From Actinomycetes bacterium (GTDB lineage: Bacteria > Actinomycetota > Actinomycetes > Mycobacteriales > Micromonosporaceae), in the NCBI GenBank assembly GCA_021793335.1, contig JAJYSW010000010.1, positions 1-27,761 on the forward strand: a DNA stretch of 27,761 nt. The letters run 5' to 3'. Shown in pieces: positions 1-9,135 of this stretch; position 1 is the stretch's first letter; the number at the start of each line of letters is the position of its first letter. The notes under the pieces are model-generated. The model was not told the DNA's origin. It was given only the letters and a program-made list of their open reading frames with translations, and did no database searches. A program made the position numbers and the translations under genes.

Positions 1-81
1 GCCGCCGACATCGACCGGAACGAGCCGGTCGGTCTCGTGTCCCCGGGGCGATGGGCGCGCCTGTTCGCGGCCCTGCGCTGA
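1..81 (+). CDS. C-terminal end of a truncated gene, function unknown
   Basis: Frame 1 is open from the window edge to TGA at 79-81 and gives 26 residues ending in WARLFAALR. The codons carry the G/C-rich third positions of the neighbouring genes, and a hairpin follows at 123-141, so this looks like the last codons of a gene that starts upstream. The fragment is too short to assign a family. Confidence 0.5.
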   Translation, partial: AADIDRNEPVGLVSPGRWARLFAALR

Positions 82-122
82 GCCCGCGCGGCCGAACGGC
101 GCCCACGCGCCCGCACCACTGA

Positions 123-141
123 ACGCTTGCGCCCCAAGCGT
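123..141 (+). terminator. Terminator-like hairpin after the truncated gene
   Basis: A perfect 7-bp stem, ACGCTTG (123-129) with CAAGCGT (135-141), closes a 5-nt loop 41 nt after the upstream stop codon. There is no T-tract, which is usual for hairpin terminators in high-GC actinomycetes. Confidence 0.4.
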
Positions 142-182
142 CACGGCCCGTCCCGAGAACTCGAATACCACTCCGGGGCGGG

Positions 183-226
183 CCGCGGTGATGCCGAAAC
201 CGCGGTACGGTGAGCACACCGTGCCG
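183..226 (+). other. Two mutually exclusive hairpins upstream of the receiver-protein gene
   Basis: CCGCGGT (183-189) pairs with ACCGCGG (199-205). CGGTACGGTG (203-212) pairs with CACCGTGCCG (217-226) around the loop AGCA, with one T-G wobble. The stems share bases 203-205, so both cannot form completely. They lie just before the GGAG ribosome site at 238-241. This could be chance in GC-rich DNA or a 5' leader element. Confidence 0.3.
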
Positions 227-247
227 GACGCCCCTTTGGAGACTGCG

Positions 248-1291
248 ATGACCGAGGAGCTGTGGATCGAGCTGATCCGCATCGCGCCCACGTTCATGTG
301 GCTCGGCTTCGCCGTCATCGCCCTCGTCGTCGTCCGCGGCATCCTCACCAGCGAAGCCCACCGCATGACCAGGGTCGAGACGCCGTTCGTCTCGGTGGAA
401 CTCGCCCGGGAGGCCATCGAACTGGCGAACCATCCCAGAACGGAACACCCGGACACCGTCCCCGAGGCGCTGCCGCCGCCCTGCACGCCGCCGCTCGGCG
501 GCCCCGTCGACGGTGCGAGCGAGGAACCGGACCATGCCGGCCCGCCCGTCGGCGAACAGCGGAGTCCGCAAGGACGGACTCCCGAATCCGATGAGGGCGC
601 CTACGACGGTCGCCGTCTCGCGCAGGGAACCGCCGCTCCCGGCTCCCAGGAGCGGCCGCTGGAGGAGACCCCGCCCCGGTTGCCGCGACCCCCGATACCC
701 TCGCAGCCGCTCCCGGTCCCGAGCCCGCCGTACCCGCCCGCCGCCGATCCCGTGTCGCACTCGCCCCAGGCCCTCACCGAAGCGCCCTACCGGCTCGGCC
801 CTGCGCAGCCGATGGCCGCGGACTCGCAGCGCGGCATAGGAGCGGCCACGCGACTCGCCCTCTCGACCGATCTCCTCCAAGGCGGTGCGATCCTGTGGGT
901 CGACGACCATCATGAGTGGAACGAATCCCTGGTGCGGCTCTTCCGCACCGCCGGCATCAAGGTCGACACCGTCGACTCGACCGATGCAGCCTTGCACGCC
1001 ATGATGGCCGAGCACTACGATCTGGTGGTCACCGACATGCGCCGTGACAACGAGCCCTCGGGCGGGGCGGCCGGCATGGCCCTGCTCGACCGCATGGTGG
1101 GCGCGGGCGTCCCCACACCCGCGATCTTCTTCAGCGGCCACCCCAAGGCCGACGCCGCCGTCCACCCCCGCGCCGTCACCGCCACCAGCAGCCCCGAAGC
1201 GCTCGTGAACTACGTGATCGACCTCGTCGGCCACAGGCGTCGCCGACAGGACGAAGGAAAACCACTCCGATTCCCTTGGCGGCAACGCTGA
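248..1291 (+). CDS. Membrane-anchored protein with proline-rich linker and degenerate receiver (REC) domain
   Basis: A 347-residue protein. One membrane helix spans about residues 14-32 (APTFMWLGFAVIALVVVRGI). A low-complexity, proline-rich and charged linker runs from about 60 to 195. A CheY-like receiver fold occupies about 214-328. The receiver keeps the acidic pair D219-D220 (LWVDDHH), the phospho-acceptor aspartate D263 (LVVTDMR) and the switch Ser S296 (FFSGH). The lysine expected before the proline after beta-5 is replaced by Ser at 315 (TSSPEAL). There is no output domain; the tail is basic. The ATG at 248 was chosen because GGAG at 238-241 stands 6 nt upstream; a longer reading from GTG 188 would cover the hairpins. 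No histidine kinase is adjacent. Phosphorylation is uncertain, and the domain may act as a protein-interaction module at the membrane. Confidence 0.75.
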   Translation: MTEELWIELIRIAPTFMWLGFAVIALVVVRGILTSEAHRMTRVETPFVSVELAREAIELANHPRTEHPDTVPEALPPPCTPPLGGPVDGASEEPDHAGPPVGEQRSPQGRTPESDEGAYDGRRLAQGTAAPGSQERPLEETPPRLPRPPIPSQPLPVPSPPYPPAADPVSHSPQALTEAPYRLGPAQPMAADSQRGIGAATRLALSTDLLQGGAILWVDDHHEWNESLVRLFRTAGIKVDTVDSTDAALHAMMAEHYDLVVTDMRRDNEPSGGAAGMALLDRMVGAGVPTPAIFFSGHPKADAAVHPRAVTATSSPEALVNYVIDLVGHRRRRQDEGKPLRFPWRQR

Positions 1292-1431
1292 CCGCGCCGC
1301 CGCTCTCGACGCCCGCGCCGCACGGTCGCCGCACCCCGCCCATGCCGTCGCCCCCGTATCGACGTCCCCACATCGGTATCGCCCGGTCCGCCGGCACGGC
1401 ACGGTGAGAAAAGCCGCTCGCCTCCTCCGCC

Positions 1432-1453
1432 TCCGCGGGGCGATGACCGCGGA
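1432..1453. terminator. Hairpin in the gap after the receiver-protein gene
   Basis: TCCGCGG (1432-1438) pairs with CCGCGGA (1447-1453) around an 8-nt loop, 140 nt past the stop codon. It is a possible terminator without a T-tract. The stretch 1292-1431 shows no gene. Confidence 0.25.
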
Positions 1454-1484
1454 CCGGCGGCCCGTGCACGCGCCGCCCTCGCCT

Positions 1485-1508
1485 CGCGAGCATCGAAGAC
1501 GGCTCGCG
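1485..1508. terminator. Hairpin just upstream of the exporter promoter
   Basis: CGCGAGC (1485-1491) pairs perfectly with GCTCGCG (1502-1508) around a 10-nt loop. It sits directly before the -35 element of the exporter promoter and may stop read-through from upstream. Confidence 0.3.
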
Positions 1509-1519
1509 GACTTAATCGT

Positions 1520-1549
1520 TTGCCGTTCGTCGGACCCTCGCTCTACGGT
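1520..1549 (+). promoter_or_regulatory. Promoter of the ABC exporter operon, probably leaderless
   Basis: TTGCCG (1520-1525), an 18-bp spacer and TACGGT (1544-1549) fit the SigA pattern TTGACN/TANNNT. Six nucleotides separate the -10 from the GTG at 1556, which would make the start codon the transcript 5' end. No Shine-Dalgarno sequence precedes that GTG, which supports a leaderless mRNA. Confidence 0.5.
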
Positions 1550-1555
1550 CGACCG

Positions 1556-3295
1556 GTGAGGTTCCTCCGTGCTCCCGATCTCCCGCTCGATGATCCCCGC
1601 ACCCCGGACGGTTCGACGAGCGCCGCCGTGTCCTCGCCGCCGACGACGCCGTGGCGGTACTTCTGCTGGCTCGCCACCCGCCGTCGGGCCCTGGCGGGCG
1701 CGGCGCTGGTGACATCGGCGGTCGCGCTCGGCGGGCTCCCGGTCCTGCCGTACTTCCTCACCGGCGCGGTCGATCACGGCCTGGCCGAACGCGACTGGGG
1801 CGCCCTCGCCGCCTGGACCGGCGGCCTCGTCCTGGCGGGGTTCGCCTCCGCCGCCGCCATCGTGGTCTCGCACCGCTTGACCGTCTACTGGCGTATGGAC
1901 GCCGCCTACCGGACCCTCCAACTGGCCACCCGCAAGGTCAACGAGCTCGGCGACGAACTGCGCCGCAAGGTCACCACCGGAGCGATCGTCAGCGTCGGCG
2001 CCACCGACGTCCGCCGCATCGCCGAAGCCGTCGACGCGCTGTCGCCGCTCGTCGGCTGCGCCGTCGGACTCACCGCCGTCGGCGTCCTGCTGTTCACCAC
2101 CTCGGTCACCTTGGGCCTCACCATCTTCATCGGCGTCTTCCTCGTCGGCCTCGTCACCGGCCCCCTCCTCACCCGGCTCCAACGACGCCAGGAGACCTAC
2201 CGCGACCGCATCGGCGACATCACCGAACGCGCCTCCGACATCGTCTCGGGCCTGCGCGTCCTGCGCGGCATCGGCGGCGAGCACCGCTTCAGCGACTCCT
2301 ACCGGCGCGACTCGGCGAACCTGCGCAAGGCCGGATACCAGGTCGCCGGCCCCACCGCGTGGCTAGGCGCTCTCGGCGAAGGCACCCCCGCGATCCTCCT
2401 CGGCGTCGTCGTCTGGATCGCCGGACGCCAGGTCGCCTCCGGCGCGATCACCCCCGGCCAGATGATCGCCGCGTTCGGCTACACCAGTGCCATGCTCCTG
2501 CCCGTGCACTGGCTCATCGCCACCTCCTACCGGATCATCGAAGGGCGCGTCGCCTGCGGCAAGGTCTGCAAGCTCCTCAGCGTCCCCGCCCGGCCCGCCC
2601 CCGAGCACCCCCGGCCGGGCCCCGAGACCGGTGCGGACCTCCACGACCCCGAATCCGGGCTCACCGTCGTCGGCGGTGAACTGCTCGCCGTCGCCGCCGC
2701 CGATTCCGACCAGACCGCCGACCTGTTCGACCGGCTCGGCGGACACGCCGAAGCCGAGGCCCGCTTCGGCGAGGTGCCCGTCGCCCGCATGGACCGTGAG
2801 GAGCTGCGCCGCCGCGTCCTGGTCGCCGAGCACGACGCCTACCTGTTCGCCGGCACCGTCGCCGCCGTCATCGCGGCCCGCGACGGTGCCGGCCGCGTCG
2901 ACGCGGCCGTCGCGGCCGCCAGCGCCGGCGACGTCGTCGACGCCCTCCCGGAGGGACTCGACACCGAAGTGGGCAACCAGGCCCGGACCTTGTCGGGCGG
3001 ACAGCGCCAGCGGCTGCGCCTGGCCCGCGCGCTCGCCGCCGACCCCGAGGTCCTGCTGCTCCACGAGCCGACCTCGGCCGTGGACTCCCACACCGAGGCC
3101 CGCATCGTCGACCGCCTCGCCGCCGCCCGCGCCGGGAAGACCACCGCCGTCGCCACCACTTCACCGCTGTGGCTGGGCCGCGCCGACCGGGTCGCGTTCC
3201 TCCAAGGCGGCAAGGTCCTCGCCGTCGGCACCCACCGCGAGCTGGTCGTGCACCGGCCCGACTACCACGCGCTCGTCGCCCGGGAGGCCGAATGA
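1556..3295 (+). CDS. ABC exporter half-transporter, subunit with degenerate nucleotide-binding site
   Basis: A 579-residue fusion of a six-helix exporter domain (about residues 30-330) with a nucleotide-binding domain. It would form a heterodimer with the next gene product in the cytoplasmic membrane. The Walker A loop is lost: residues 379-387 read AAADSDQT instead of GxxGxGKT. The Q-loop glutamine is Glu (E425). The Walker B aspartate is His (LLLHEPTS, H503). The H-switch region reads TTSPL. In contrast, LSGGQRQR at 479-486 is perfect. The subunit therefore probably cannot bind ATP conventionally but donates its signature motif to the partner's site. GTG 1556 was chosen for its leaderless promoter; TTG 1520 would add 12 residues but falls on the -35. 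The gene overlaps the next by ATGA. The substrate is unknown and no peptide or biosynthetic gene is adjacent. Confidence 0.88.
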   Translation: MRFLRAPDLPLDDPRTPDGSTSAAVSSPPTTPWRYFCWLATRRRALAGAALVTSAVALGGLPVLPYFLTGAVDHGLAERDWGALAAWTGGLVLAGFASAAAIVVSHRLTVYWRMDAAYRTLQLATRKVNELGDELRRKVTTGAIVSVGATDVRRIAEAVDALSPLVGCAVGLTAVGVLLFTTSVTLGLTIFIGVFLVGLVTGPLLTRLQRRQETYRDRIGDITERASDIVSGLRVLRGIGGEHRFSDSYRRDSANLRKAGYQVAGPTAWLGALGEGTPAILLGVVVWIAGRQVASGAITPGQMIAAFGYTSAMLLPVHWLIATSYRIIEGRVACGKVCKLLSVPARPAPEHPRPGPETGADLHDPESGLTVVGGELLAVAAADSDQTADLFDRLGGHAEAEARFGEVPVARMDREELRRRVLVAEHDAYLFAGTVAAVIAARDGAGRVDAAVAAASAGDVVDALPEGLDTEVGNQARTLSGGQRQRLRLARALAADPEVLLLHEPTSAVDSHTEARIVDRLAAARAGKTTAVATTSPLWLGRADRVAFLQGGKVLAVGTHRELVVHRPDYHALVAREAE

Positions 3296-5112
3296 GCACC
3301 GAGACCAGTGCGAGCGTCCAGACCGGGACGCCGCCGGCCACGAAGGGCGGCCGGCTTCCGGTCGCCGGACGCGCCGAGGTGCGGCGCTCGTTCGCGCGGC
3401 TGCTGTTGTCCGAGAAGTTCCGCGTCCTCAGCGCCGTCGGCCTCCACCTGGTGGCGGCCGCCGCCGCCGCGGTCGCACCGCTGCTGCTCGGCGAGATCAT
3501 CGATCACCTCGCCGCTGGCGGCGGCGTCGCGGGCGTCGACCGGCTCGCCGTCGGCATGGCCGCCGCGTGCATCGCCGTCGTCCTCTTCACCTGGGCGGGG
3601 ACGTTCGTCGCCCACCGGCTCGGCGAGCGGCTCTCGGCGCACATGCGGGAGCAGTTCGTCGACCGCTGCCTGCGCCTGCCCATGCCCGTGGTGGAACGGG
3701 CCGGCTCCGGCGATCTCATGACCCGCTCCTCGGCCGACGTACCCGAAGCGGGCAACCTGTTCCGCGACGGCGTCCCCCAGGTGACCGTCTCGGGCCTGAA
3801 AGTCCTCGTGTTCCTCGGTGCGATGCTGTGGGTCAGCCCCCTGCTGGGCATGTGCATGCTCGTGGCCGTCCCGCCGATCACGATCGGCACCCGCTGGTAC
3901 CTCAAGCGCGCCAGGCACGGGTACCTGCGTGAACGTGAGGCCGAGTCCGAGATCGGCGACACCATCGCCGCCTCCGCCGACGGGGCCCGCACCACCGGGG
4001 CCTACCGGCTCGAAGACCGACGCCGCCGCGCCGGAGATGACACCGTCGCCACGTCCTGGGCCGCCGTCCGCCACACCCTGTTCCTGCGGAGCGTGTTCTT
4101 CCCGTTCCTCGACGGCTCCTACGCGCTCCCGACCGCCGCGGTCCTGATCGTCGGCGGCGCCTGCTACTTCGAGGGCGTCGTCAGCCTCGGTATGGTCGCC
4201 AGCTGCGCCGTCCTGACCCGCCAGATCATGTTCCCGCTGGACCACATCCTGGTGTGGGTCGAGCGCATCCAGCGCGGTGCGGCCGCGCTCGCACGCATCG
4301 AAGGAGTCGCCGAGGTCGAAGGTGCCGAAGACGGCGCCACCGACGAACGGCCCGTCGACGGGACCGTCGAGCTGCGCGATGTCCGCTACGCCTATCCGAA
4401 CGGCGGGGACGTCCTCCATGGCGTGAGCCTGACCGTCCCCGCAGGAGAGCGGTTCGCCGTCGTCGGGCCGTCGGGAGCGGGGAAGTCCACACTGGCGCGG
4501 CTCATCTCCGGCGTCGACGCCCCCCGTGAAGGCACCGTCCGCATCGGCGGCGTCGACGTCGCGGCCCTCCCGCTCGATGAGCGGCGGAGGCGCGTCAACC
4601 TGGTCACCCAAGAACACCATGTGTTCACCGCGACCCTGCGGGACAACCTCGCCCTCGCCGACGCCGGGGCCGACGACGAGGAACTGCGGTCCGCGCTGGC
4701 CGCCGTCGGCGCCGACTGGGCCTTCGACCTGCCCGAAGGGCTCGACACCCGGCTGGGCGGCACCGCCAGGGAGCTCGACGCGGCCTCGGCGCAGCAGATC
4801 GCCTTGGCGCGGATCATCCTGGCCGACCCCGACGTGGTGATCCTCGACGAGGCCACCTCTATGCTCGATCCGCGCGCCGCCCGGGACACCGAGCGAGCCT
4901 TGGGCGCGGTCTTGGCGGGCCGCACCGTGATCGCGATCGCGCACCGGCTGCACACCGCTCACGATGCCGACAGGATCGCCGTCGTCGAGCGCGGGATCGT
5001 CGCCGAGCTGGGCGGCCACGACGAACTCATCGCCCGCGACGGACACTATGCCGATCTGTGGAGGGCCTGGCACGGTGAGCCCGCGACGCGGCGGGGCACC
5101 GACAGCGGCTGA
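3292..5112 (+). CDS. ABC exporter half-transporter, ATP-binding subunit lacking the signature motif
   Basis: A 606-residue exporter half-transporter, six membrane helices then an ATPase domain, partner of the preceding subunit. Walker A is intact (GPSGAGKST, 392-400), as are the Q-loop (LVTQEHH), Walker B (VVILDEATS, D519-E520) and the H-switch (IAHRL, H551). The signature LSGGQ is replaced by LDAAS at 495-499. It thus complements its partner: its Walker motifs and the partner's LSGGQ make one complete ATP site, while the other site lacks both halves. ATG 3292 overlaps the upstream stop (ATGA) and has GGGAGG at 3282-3287, which indicates translational coupling. A strong hairpin follows the stop. 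The family exports lipids, drugs or peptides; the cargo here cannot be told. Confidence 0.9.
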   Translation: MSTETSASVQTGTPPATKGGRLPVAGRAEVRRSFARLLLSEKFRVLSAVGLHLVAAAAAAVAPLLLGEIIDHLAAGGGVAGVDRLAVGMAAACIAVVLFTWAGTFVAHRLGERLSAHMREQFVDRCLRLPMPVVERAGSGDLMTRSSADVPEAGNLFRDGVPQVTVSGLKVLVFLGAMLWVSPLLGMCMLVAVPPITIGTRWYLKRARHGYLREREAESEIGDTIAASADGARTTGAYRLEDRRRRAGDDTVATSWAAVRHTLFLRSVFFPFLDGSYALPTAAVLIVGGACYFEGVVSLGMVASCAVLTRQIMFPLDHILVWVERIQRGAAALARIEGVAEVEGAEDGATDERPVDGTVELRDVRYAYPNGGDVLHGVSLTVPAGERFAVVGPSGAGKSTLARLISGVDAPREGTVRIGGVDVAALPLDERRRRVNLVTQEHHVFTATLRDNLALADAGADDEELRSALAAVGADWAFDLPEGLDTRLGGTARELDAASAQQIALARIILADPDVVILDEATSMLDPRAARDTERALGAVLAGRTVIAIAHRLHTAHDADRIAVVERGIVAELGGHDELIARDGHYADLWRAWHGEPATRRGTDSG

Positions 5113-5120
5113 GACGAGAG

Positions 5121-5148
5121 CGGGCCCCGAGCTCTCGCCCGGGGCCCG
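5121..5148 (+). terminator. Terminator of the exporter operon
   Basis: A perfect 9-bp stem, CGGGCCCCG (5121-5129) with CGGGGCCCG (5140-5148), closes a 10-nt loop and starts 8 nt after the stop codon. No T-tract follows. Confidence 0.6.
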
Positions 5149-5606
5149 TCACTGGTCCGAGAACACCACCACAAGTCGGAACACCCACCGACTCGTTATT
5201 AGCAAGGAAACAGAAAGGAAACCAGGAAACCCGTTCCGAACCAGTGATAGCAATCATAGACCACGGACGAGTCATTTTGAAGGGGCCTCTGGTCCCTGTT
5301 CCGCCGTGCGCTCCTCGGGTCGCTCGACCGCTTGGGAGGCGTGGTCGTGCGGCGACCGGCGGTCGTTGCCCTGCAAAGGAGTCCGGAGACGACGCATCGG
5401 AGCCGGCGGCGGCGGAGCGTCGCCCGCGCCGAGTGCCGAGCGTCGCGCGGCGCCCGGCCGGCGTCGGGGCGGCCCGCGCGAGCCCGCCGCCCCGCCCTCC
5501 GTATGGCGCGCCGAATCCGCGGTCAGGGCCGCCGAGCGCCCCGGTGGCGAACGACTTAGACTCGATAGGTCTTCCCGCAGCTAGAAACCGTTAGGAAACA
5601 CCTGTC
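5149..5606. other. Intergenic region with a low-GC island, no convincing gene
   Basis: About 5155-5285 is markedly poorer in G+C than the flanks and holds three copies of GGAAAC (5206, 5217, 5225). Inside it, a frame at 5244-5291 reads VIAIIDHGRVILKGPL, which resembles the segment after the H-switch of ABC ATPases, but it has no ABC domain before or after it and continues into arbitrary high-GC sequence. The remainder, 5286-5556, is GC-rich with no credible ORF. The gatC promoter lies at its right end. Confidence 0.5.
5557..5562 (+). promoter_or_regulatory. Candidate -10 element for gatCAB
   Basis: TAGACT fits TANNNT and would start transcription near 5569, giving a leader of about 38 nt that contains AGGAAA (5593-5598) before the GTG at 5607. 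No good -35 is seen, so this is tentative. Confidence 0.3.
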
Positions 5607-5906
5607 GTGAGTACGATTTCACGCGAGGAGGTCGCGCACCTGGCGCGACTGGCCCGCCTCGAAGTCACCGATGAGGAACTCGACGCCTTCGCCGGGCAGC
5701 TCGACGCCGTCCTCGAATCGATGAAGGCCCTCGGCGAGGTCGACACCGAAGGCGTCCAGCCGTCCTCGCACGCGGTGCCCCTGGTGAACGTGTTCCGGGA
5801 AGACCGGCCTCAGCCGTCGCTGCCTCGCGAGGCCGTCCTCGACGGCGGCCCCGACACCGCCGAGGGCCGCTTCCGCGTCCCCCGCATCCTGGACGAGGAG
5901 GTCTGA
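5607..5906 (+). CDS. gatC: Aspartyl/glutamyl-tRNA(Asn/Gln) amidotransferase subunit C
   Basis: A 99-residue GatC, the usual length. It stabilises the GatAB complex that converts Glu-tRNA(Gln) and/or Asp-tRNA(Asn) to the correctly charged tRNA. The N-terminus (ISREEVAHLARLARLEVTDEEL) and the C-terminal FREDRPQPSLPREAVL and FRVPRIL segments are characteristic of the family. GTG 5607 has AGGAAA 8-10 nt upstream. It is the first gene of gatCAB, 3 nt before gatA, and its last codons (GAGGAGGTC) supply the gatA ribosome-binding site. Confidence 0.96.
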   Translation: MSTISREEVAHLARLARLEVTDEELDAFAGQLDAVLESMKALGEVDTEGVQPSSHAVPLVNVFREDRPQPSLPREAVLDGGPDTAEGRFRVPRILDEEV

Positions 5907-5909
5907 ACC

Positions 5910-7412
<1,503 letters not shown>

Positions 7413-7417
7413 CCGAG

Positions 7418-8905
7418 ATGACCAGACTCAACACCTACGACGCCGCCATGGCCGCCTACGAGCCCGTCCTCGGCATCGAAACCCACATCGAACTCGACAC
7501 GAACACGAAGATGTTCTGCGGCTGCTCGACCGTGTTCGGCGCCGAGCCCAACACGCAGGTCTGCCCGGTCTGCCTGGCCCTGCCCGGCGCGCTCCCGGTG
7601 GCGAACAAGGCCGCCGTCGAGGCCACCATCAAGATCGGCCTCGCCCTGAACTGCAGCATCGCCGAGTGGACCCGGTTCGCCCGGAAGAACTATTTCTACC
7701 CGGACATGCCGAAGAACTTCCAGACCAGCCAGCACGAGGAGCCGCTGTGCGAGGACGGCTTCGTCGACGTCGTCGTCGACGGCGAGTCCCACCGCATCGA
7801 GATCGAGCGCGTCCACCTCGAAGAGGACACCGGCAAGACCCTCCACGTCGGCGGCGCGGCCGGCCGCATCCACGGCGCCACCGAATCCCTCGTCGATTAC
7901 AACCGAGCAGGGATTCCCCTGGTCGAGATCGTGACCAGGCCCGTCCCGGGCACCGGCGCGCTCGCCCCCGAGGTCGCGCGGGCCTACGCCGCCGAACTGC
8001 GCGACATCGTCCGCTCCCTGGGCGTCTCCGACGTCCGCATGGAGCAGGGGTCCATGCGCTGCGATGTCAACGTCTCCCTGAACAGGCCCGGCGAGGAATG
8101 GGGCACCCGCACCGAGACCAAGAACGTCAACTCGCTGCGCAGCGTCGAACGCTCCGTCAGGTACGAGATCCGCCGCCAGTCCGCGCTGTTGGACGCGGGG
8201 GACAAGATCCTCCAGGAAACCCGCCACTTCCACGAGGCCACCGGCGAGACCAGCCCCGGACGCTCTAAAGAGGAGGCCACCGACTATCGGTACTTCCCCG
8301 AGCCCGACCTGGCCGTCATGGAGCCCTCCCGAGCCTGGGTCGAGGAGCTGCGTGCAACGCTCCCCGAACCGCCGCGTAAGCGCCGCGAACGCCTCCAAGC
8401 CGCATGGGCACTGGGGGACAAGGAGATGCAGTCGGTGGTCAACGCCGACGCCGTCGAGCTCATCGAGGCCACCATCGCCGCCGGATCGAGCGCTTCCGGC
8501 GCCGTCAAATGGTGGCTCGGCGAACTCTCCCGACGCGCCAACGAATCCGGCGTCGAACTCGACGCTTTGGACATCGCCCCCTCCCAGGTCGCCGAACTCC
8601 AGGGAATGGTCGATGACGGGCGGCTCAACGACAAGCTCGCCCGCCAGGTCATCGACGGCGTCCTCTCCGGCGAGGGCGGACCGGCCGAGGTCGCCGCCGC
8701 ACGCGGCCTCGAAGTCGTCTCCGACACCGGTGCGCTCGAAGCCGCCGTCGACGAGGCGATCGCCGCCAACCCCGATGCGGCCGATAAGATCCGCGGCGGC
8801 AAGCACGCCGCCGCCGGCGCGCTCATCGGTGCGGTCATGAAGTCCACCAAGGGCCAGGCCGACGCCGGGACGGTCCGCCGGATCATCCTGGACAAGCTCT
8901 CCTGA
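7418..8905 (+). CDS. gatB: Aspartyl/glutamyl-tRNA amidotransferase subunit B
   Basis: A 495-residue GatB. It binds the misacylated tRNA, phosphorylates the side-chain carboxylate with ATP and amidates it with ammonia from GatA. Typical features are GIETHIEL near residues 19-26, a four-cysteine zinc site C34-G-C36 and C49-P-V-C52, FYPDMPKNFQTSQ, and the C-terminal GatB/YqeY helical domain from about residue 350 that recognises tRNA. ATG 7418 is 5 nt after gatA. The frame stays open far upstream through gatA, but that part has no coding character. A strong hairpin ends the operon at 8927-8962. Confidence 0.97.
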   Translation: MTRLNTYDAAMAAYEPVLGIETHIELDTNTKMFCGCSTVFGAEPNTQVCPVCLALPGALPVANKAAVEATIKIGLALNCSIAEWTRFARKNYFYPDMPKNFQTSQHEEPLCEDGFVDVVVDGESHRIEIERVHLEEDTGKTLHVGGAAGRIHGATESLVDYNRAGIPLVEIVTRPVPGTGALAPEVARAYAAELRDIVRSLGVSDVRMEQGSMRCDVNVSLNRPGEEWGTRTETKNVNSLRSVERSVRYEIRRQSALLDAGDKILQETRHFHEATGETSPGRSKEEATDYRYFPEPDLAVMEPSRAWVEELRATLPEPPRKRRERLQAAWALGDKEMQSVVNADAVELIEATIAAGSSASGAVKWWLGELSRRANESGVELDALDIAPSQVAELQGMVDDGRLNDKLARQVIDGVLSGEGGPAEVAAARGLEVVSDTGALEAAVDEAIAANPDAADKIRGGKHAAAGALIGAVMKSTKGQADAGTVRRIILDKLS

Positions 8906-8926
8906 CCCTGAGAATCGCAAGGCGAA

Positions 8927-8962
8927 CGAGCGGACCCGGACGACGCCGTCCGGGTCCGCTCG
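8927..8962 (+). terminator. Strong terminator hairpin of gatCAB
   Basis: A perfect 16-bp stem, CGAGCGGACCCGGACG (8927-8942) with its exact reverse complement (8947-8962), closes the loop ACGC 21 nt after the gatB stop. There is no T-tract. It is the strongest simple hairpin I found in the window. Confidence 0.8.
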
Positions 8963-9069
8963 GTGTGAGCCGCGATGCCCCGATGCCTCGAAACGCGATC
9001 ATCCGCATCGGGCCTTGCTACGCTAGACCGCGCCGACGCCGCCGCATCCGGTGGCGCGAGCTTCACCAC

Positions 9070-9092
9070 AGGGCCCTGTCTGCGGCCCTTTT
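9070..9092 (+). terminator. Hairpin plus T-run in the mgtE leader
   Basis: AGGGCC (9070-9075) pairs with GGCCCT (9084-9089) around an 8-nt loop and is followed by T's to 9092. This is the only hairpin in the window with even a short U-tract. It could be an attenuator for mgtE or a second terminator for gatCAB. Confidence 0.4.
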
Positions 9093-9135
9093 GAGCGTCG
9101 CCGAGACGGCGAATGGCCGGAGGAGGTGAGGGTAA

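Noticed and set aside
188..247. Longer start (GTG 188 or ATG 191) for the receiver protein
   Set aside because: The extra residues overlap two stable hairpins and lack a ribosome site, while ATG 248 has GGAG at good spacing.
3262..5073. A 603-codon open frame on the minus strand opposite the second exporter subunit
   Set aside because: It mirrors a motif-rich plus-strand gene; long antisense frames are expected at 70% GC with G/C third positions, and its translation is low-complexity Gly/Asp/Val-rich with no domain.
1556..5606. A ribosomal peptide or antibiotic cluster around the exporter
   Set aside because: No precursor peptide, modification enzyme or immunity gene was found on either side; the neighbours are gatCAB and the receiver protein.
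9098..9112. TCGCCG-AGA-CGGCGA as an independent terminator
   Set aside because: The loop is only 3 nt, no T-run follows, and it lies directly before a strong ribosome site, so it fits better as part of the leader structure.
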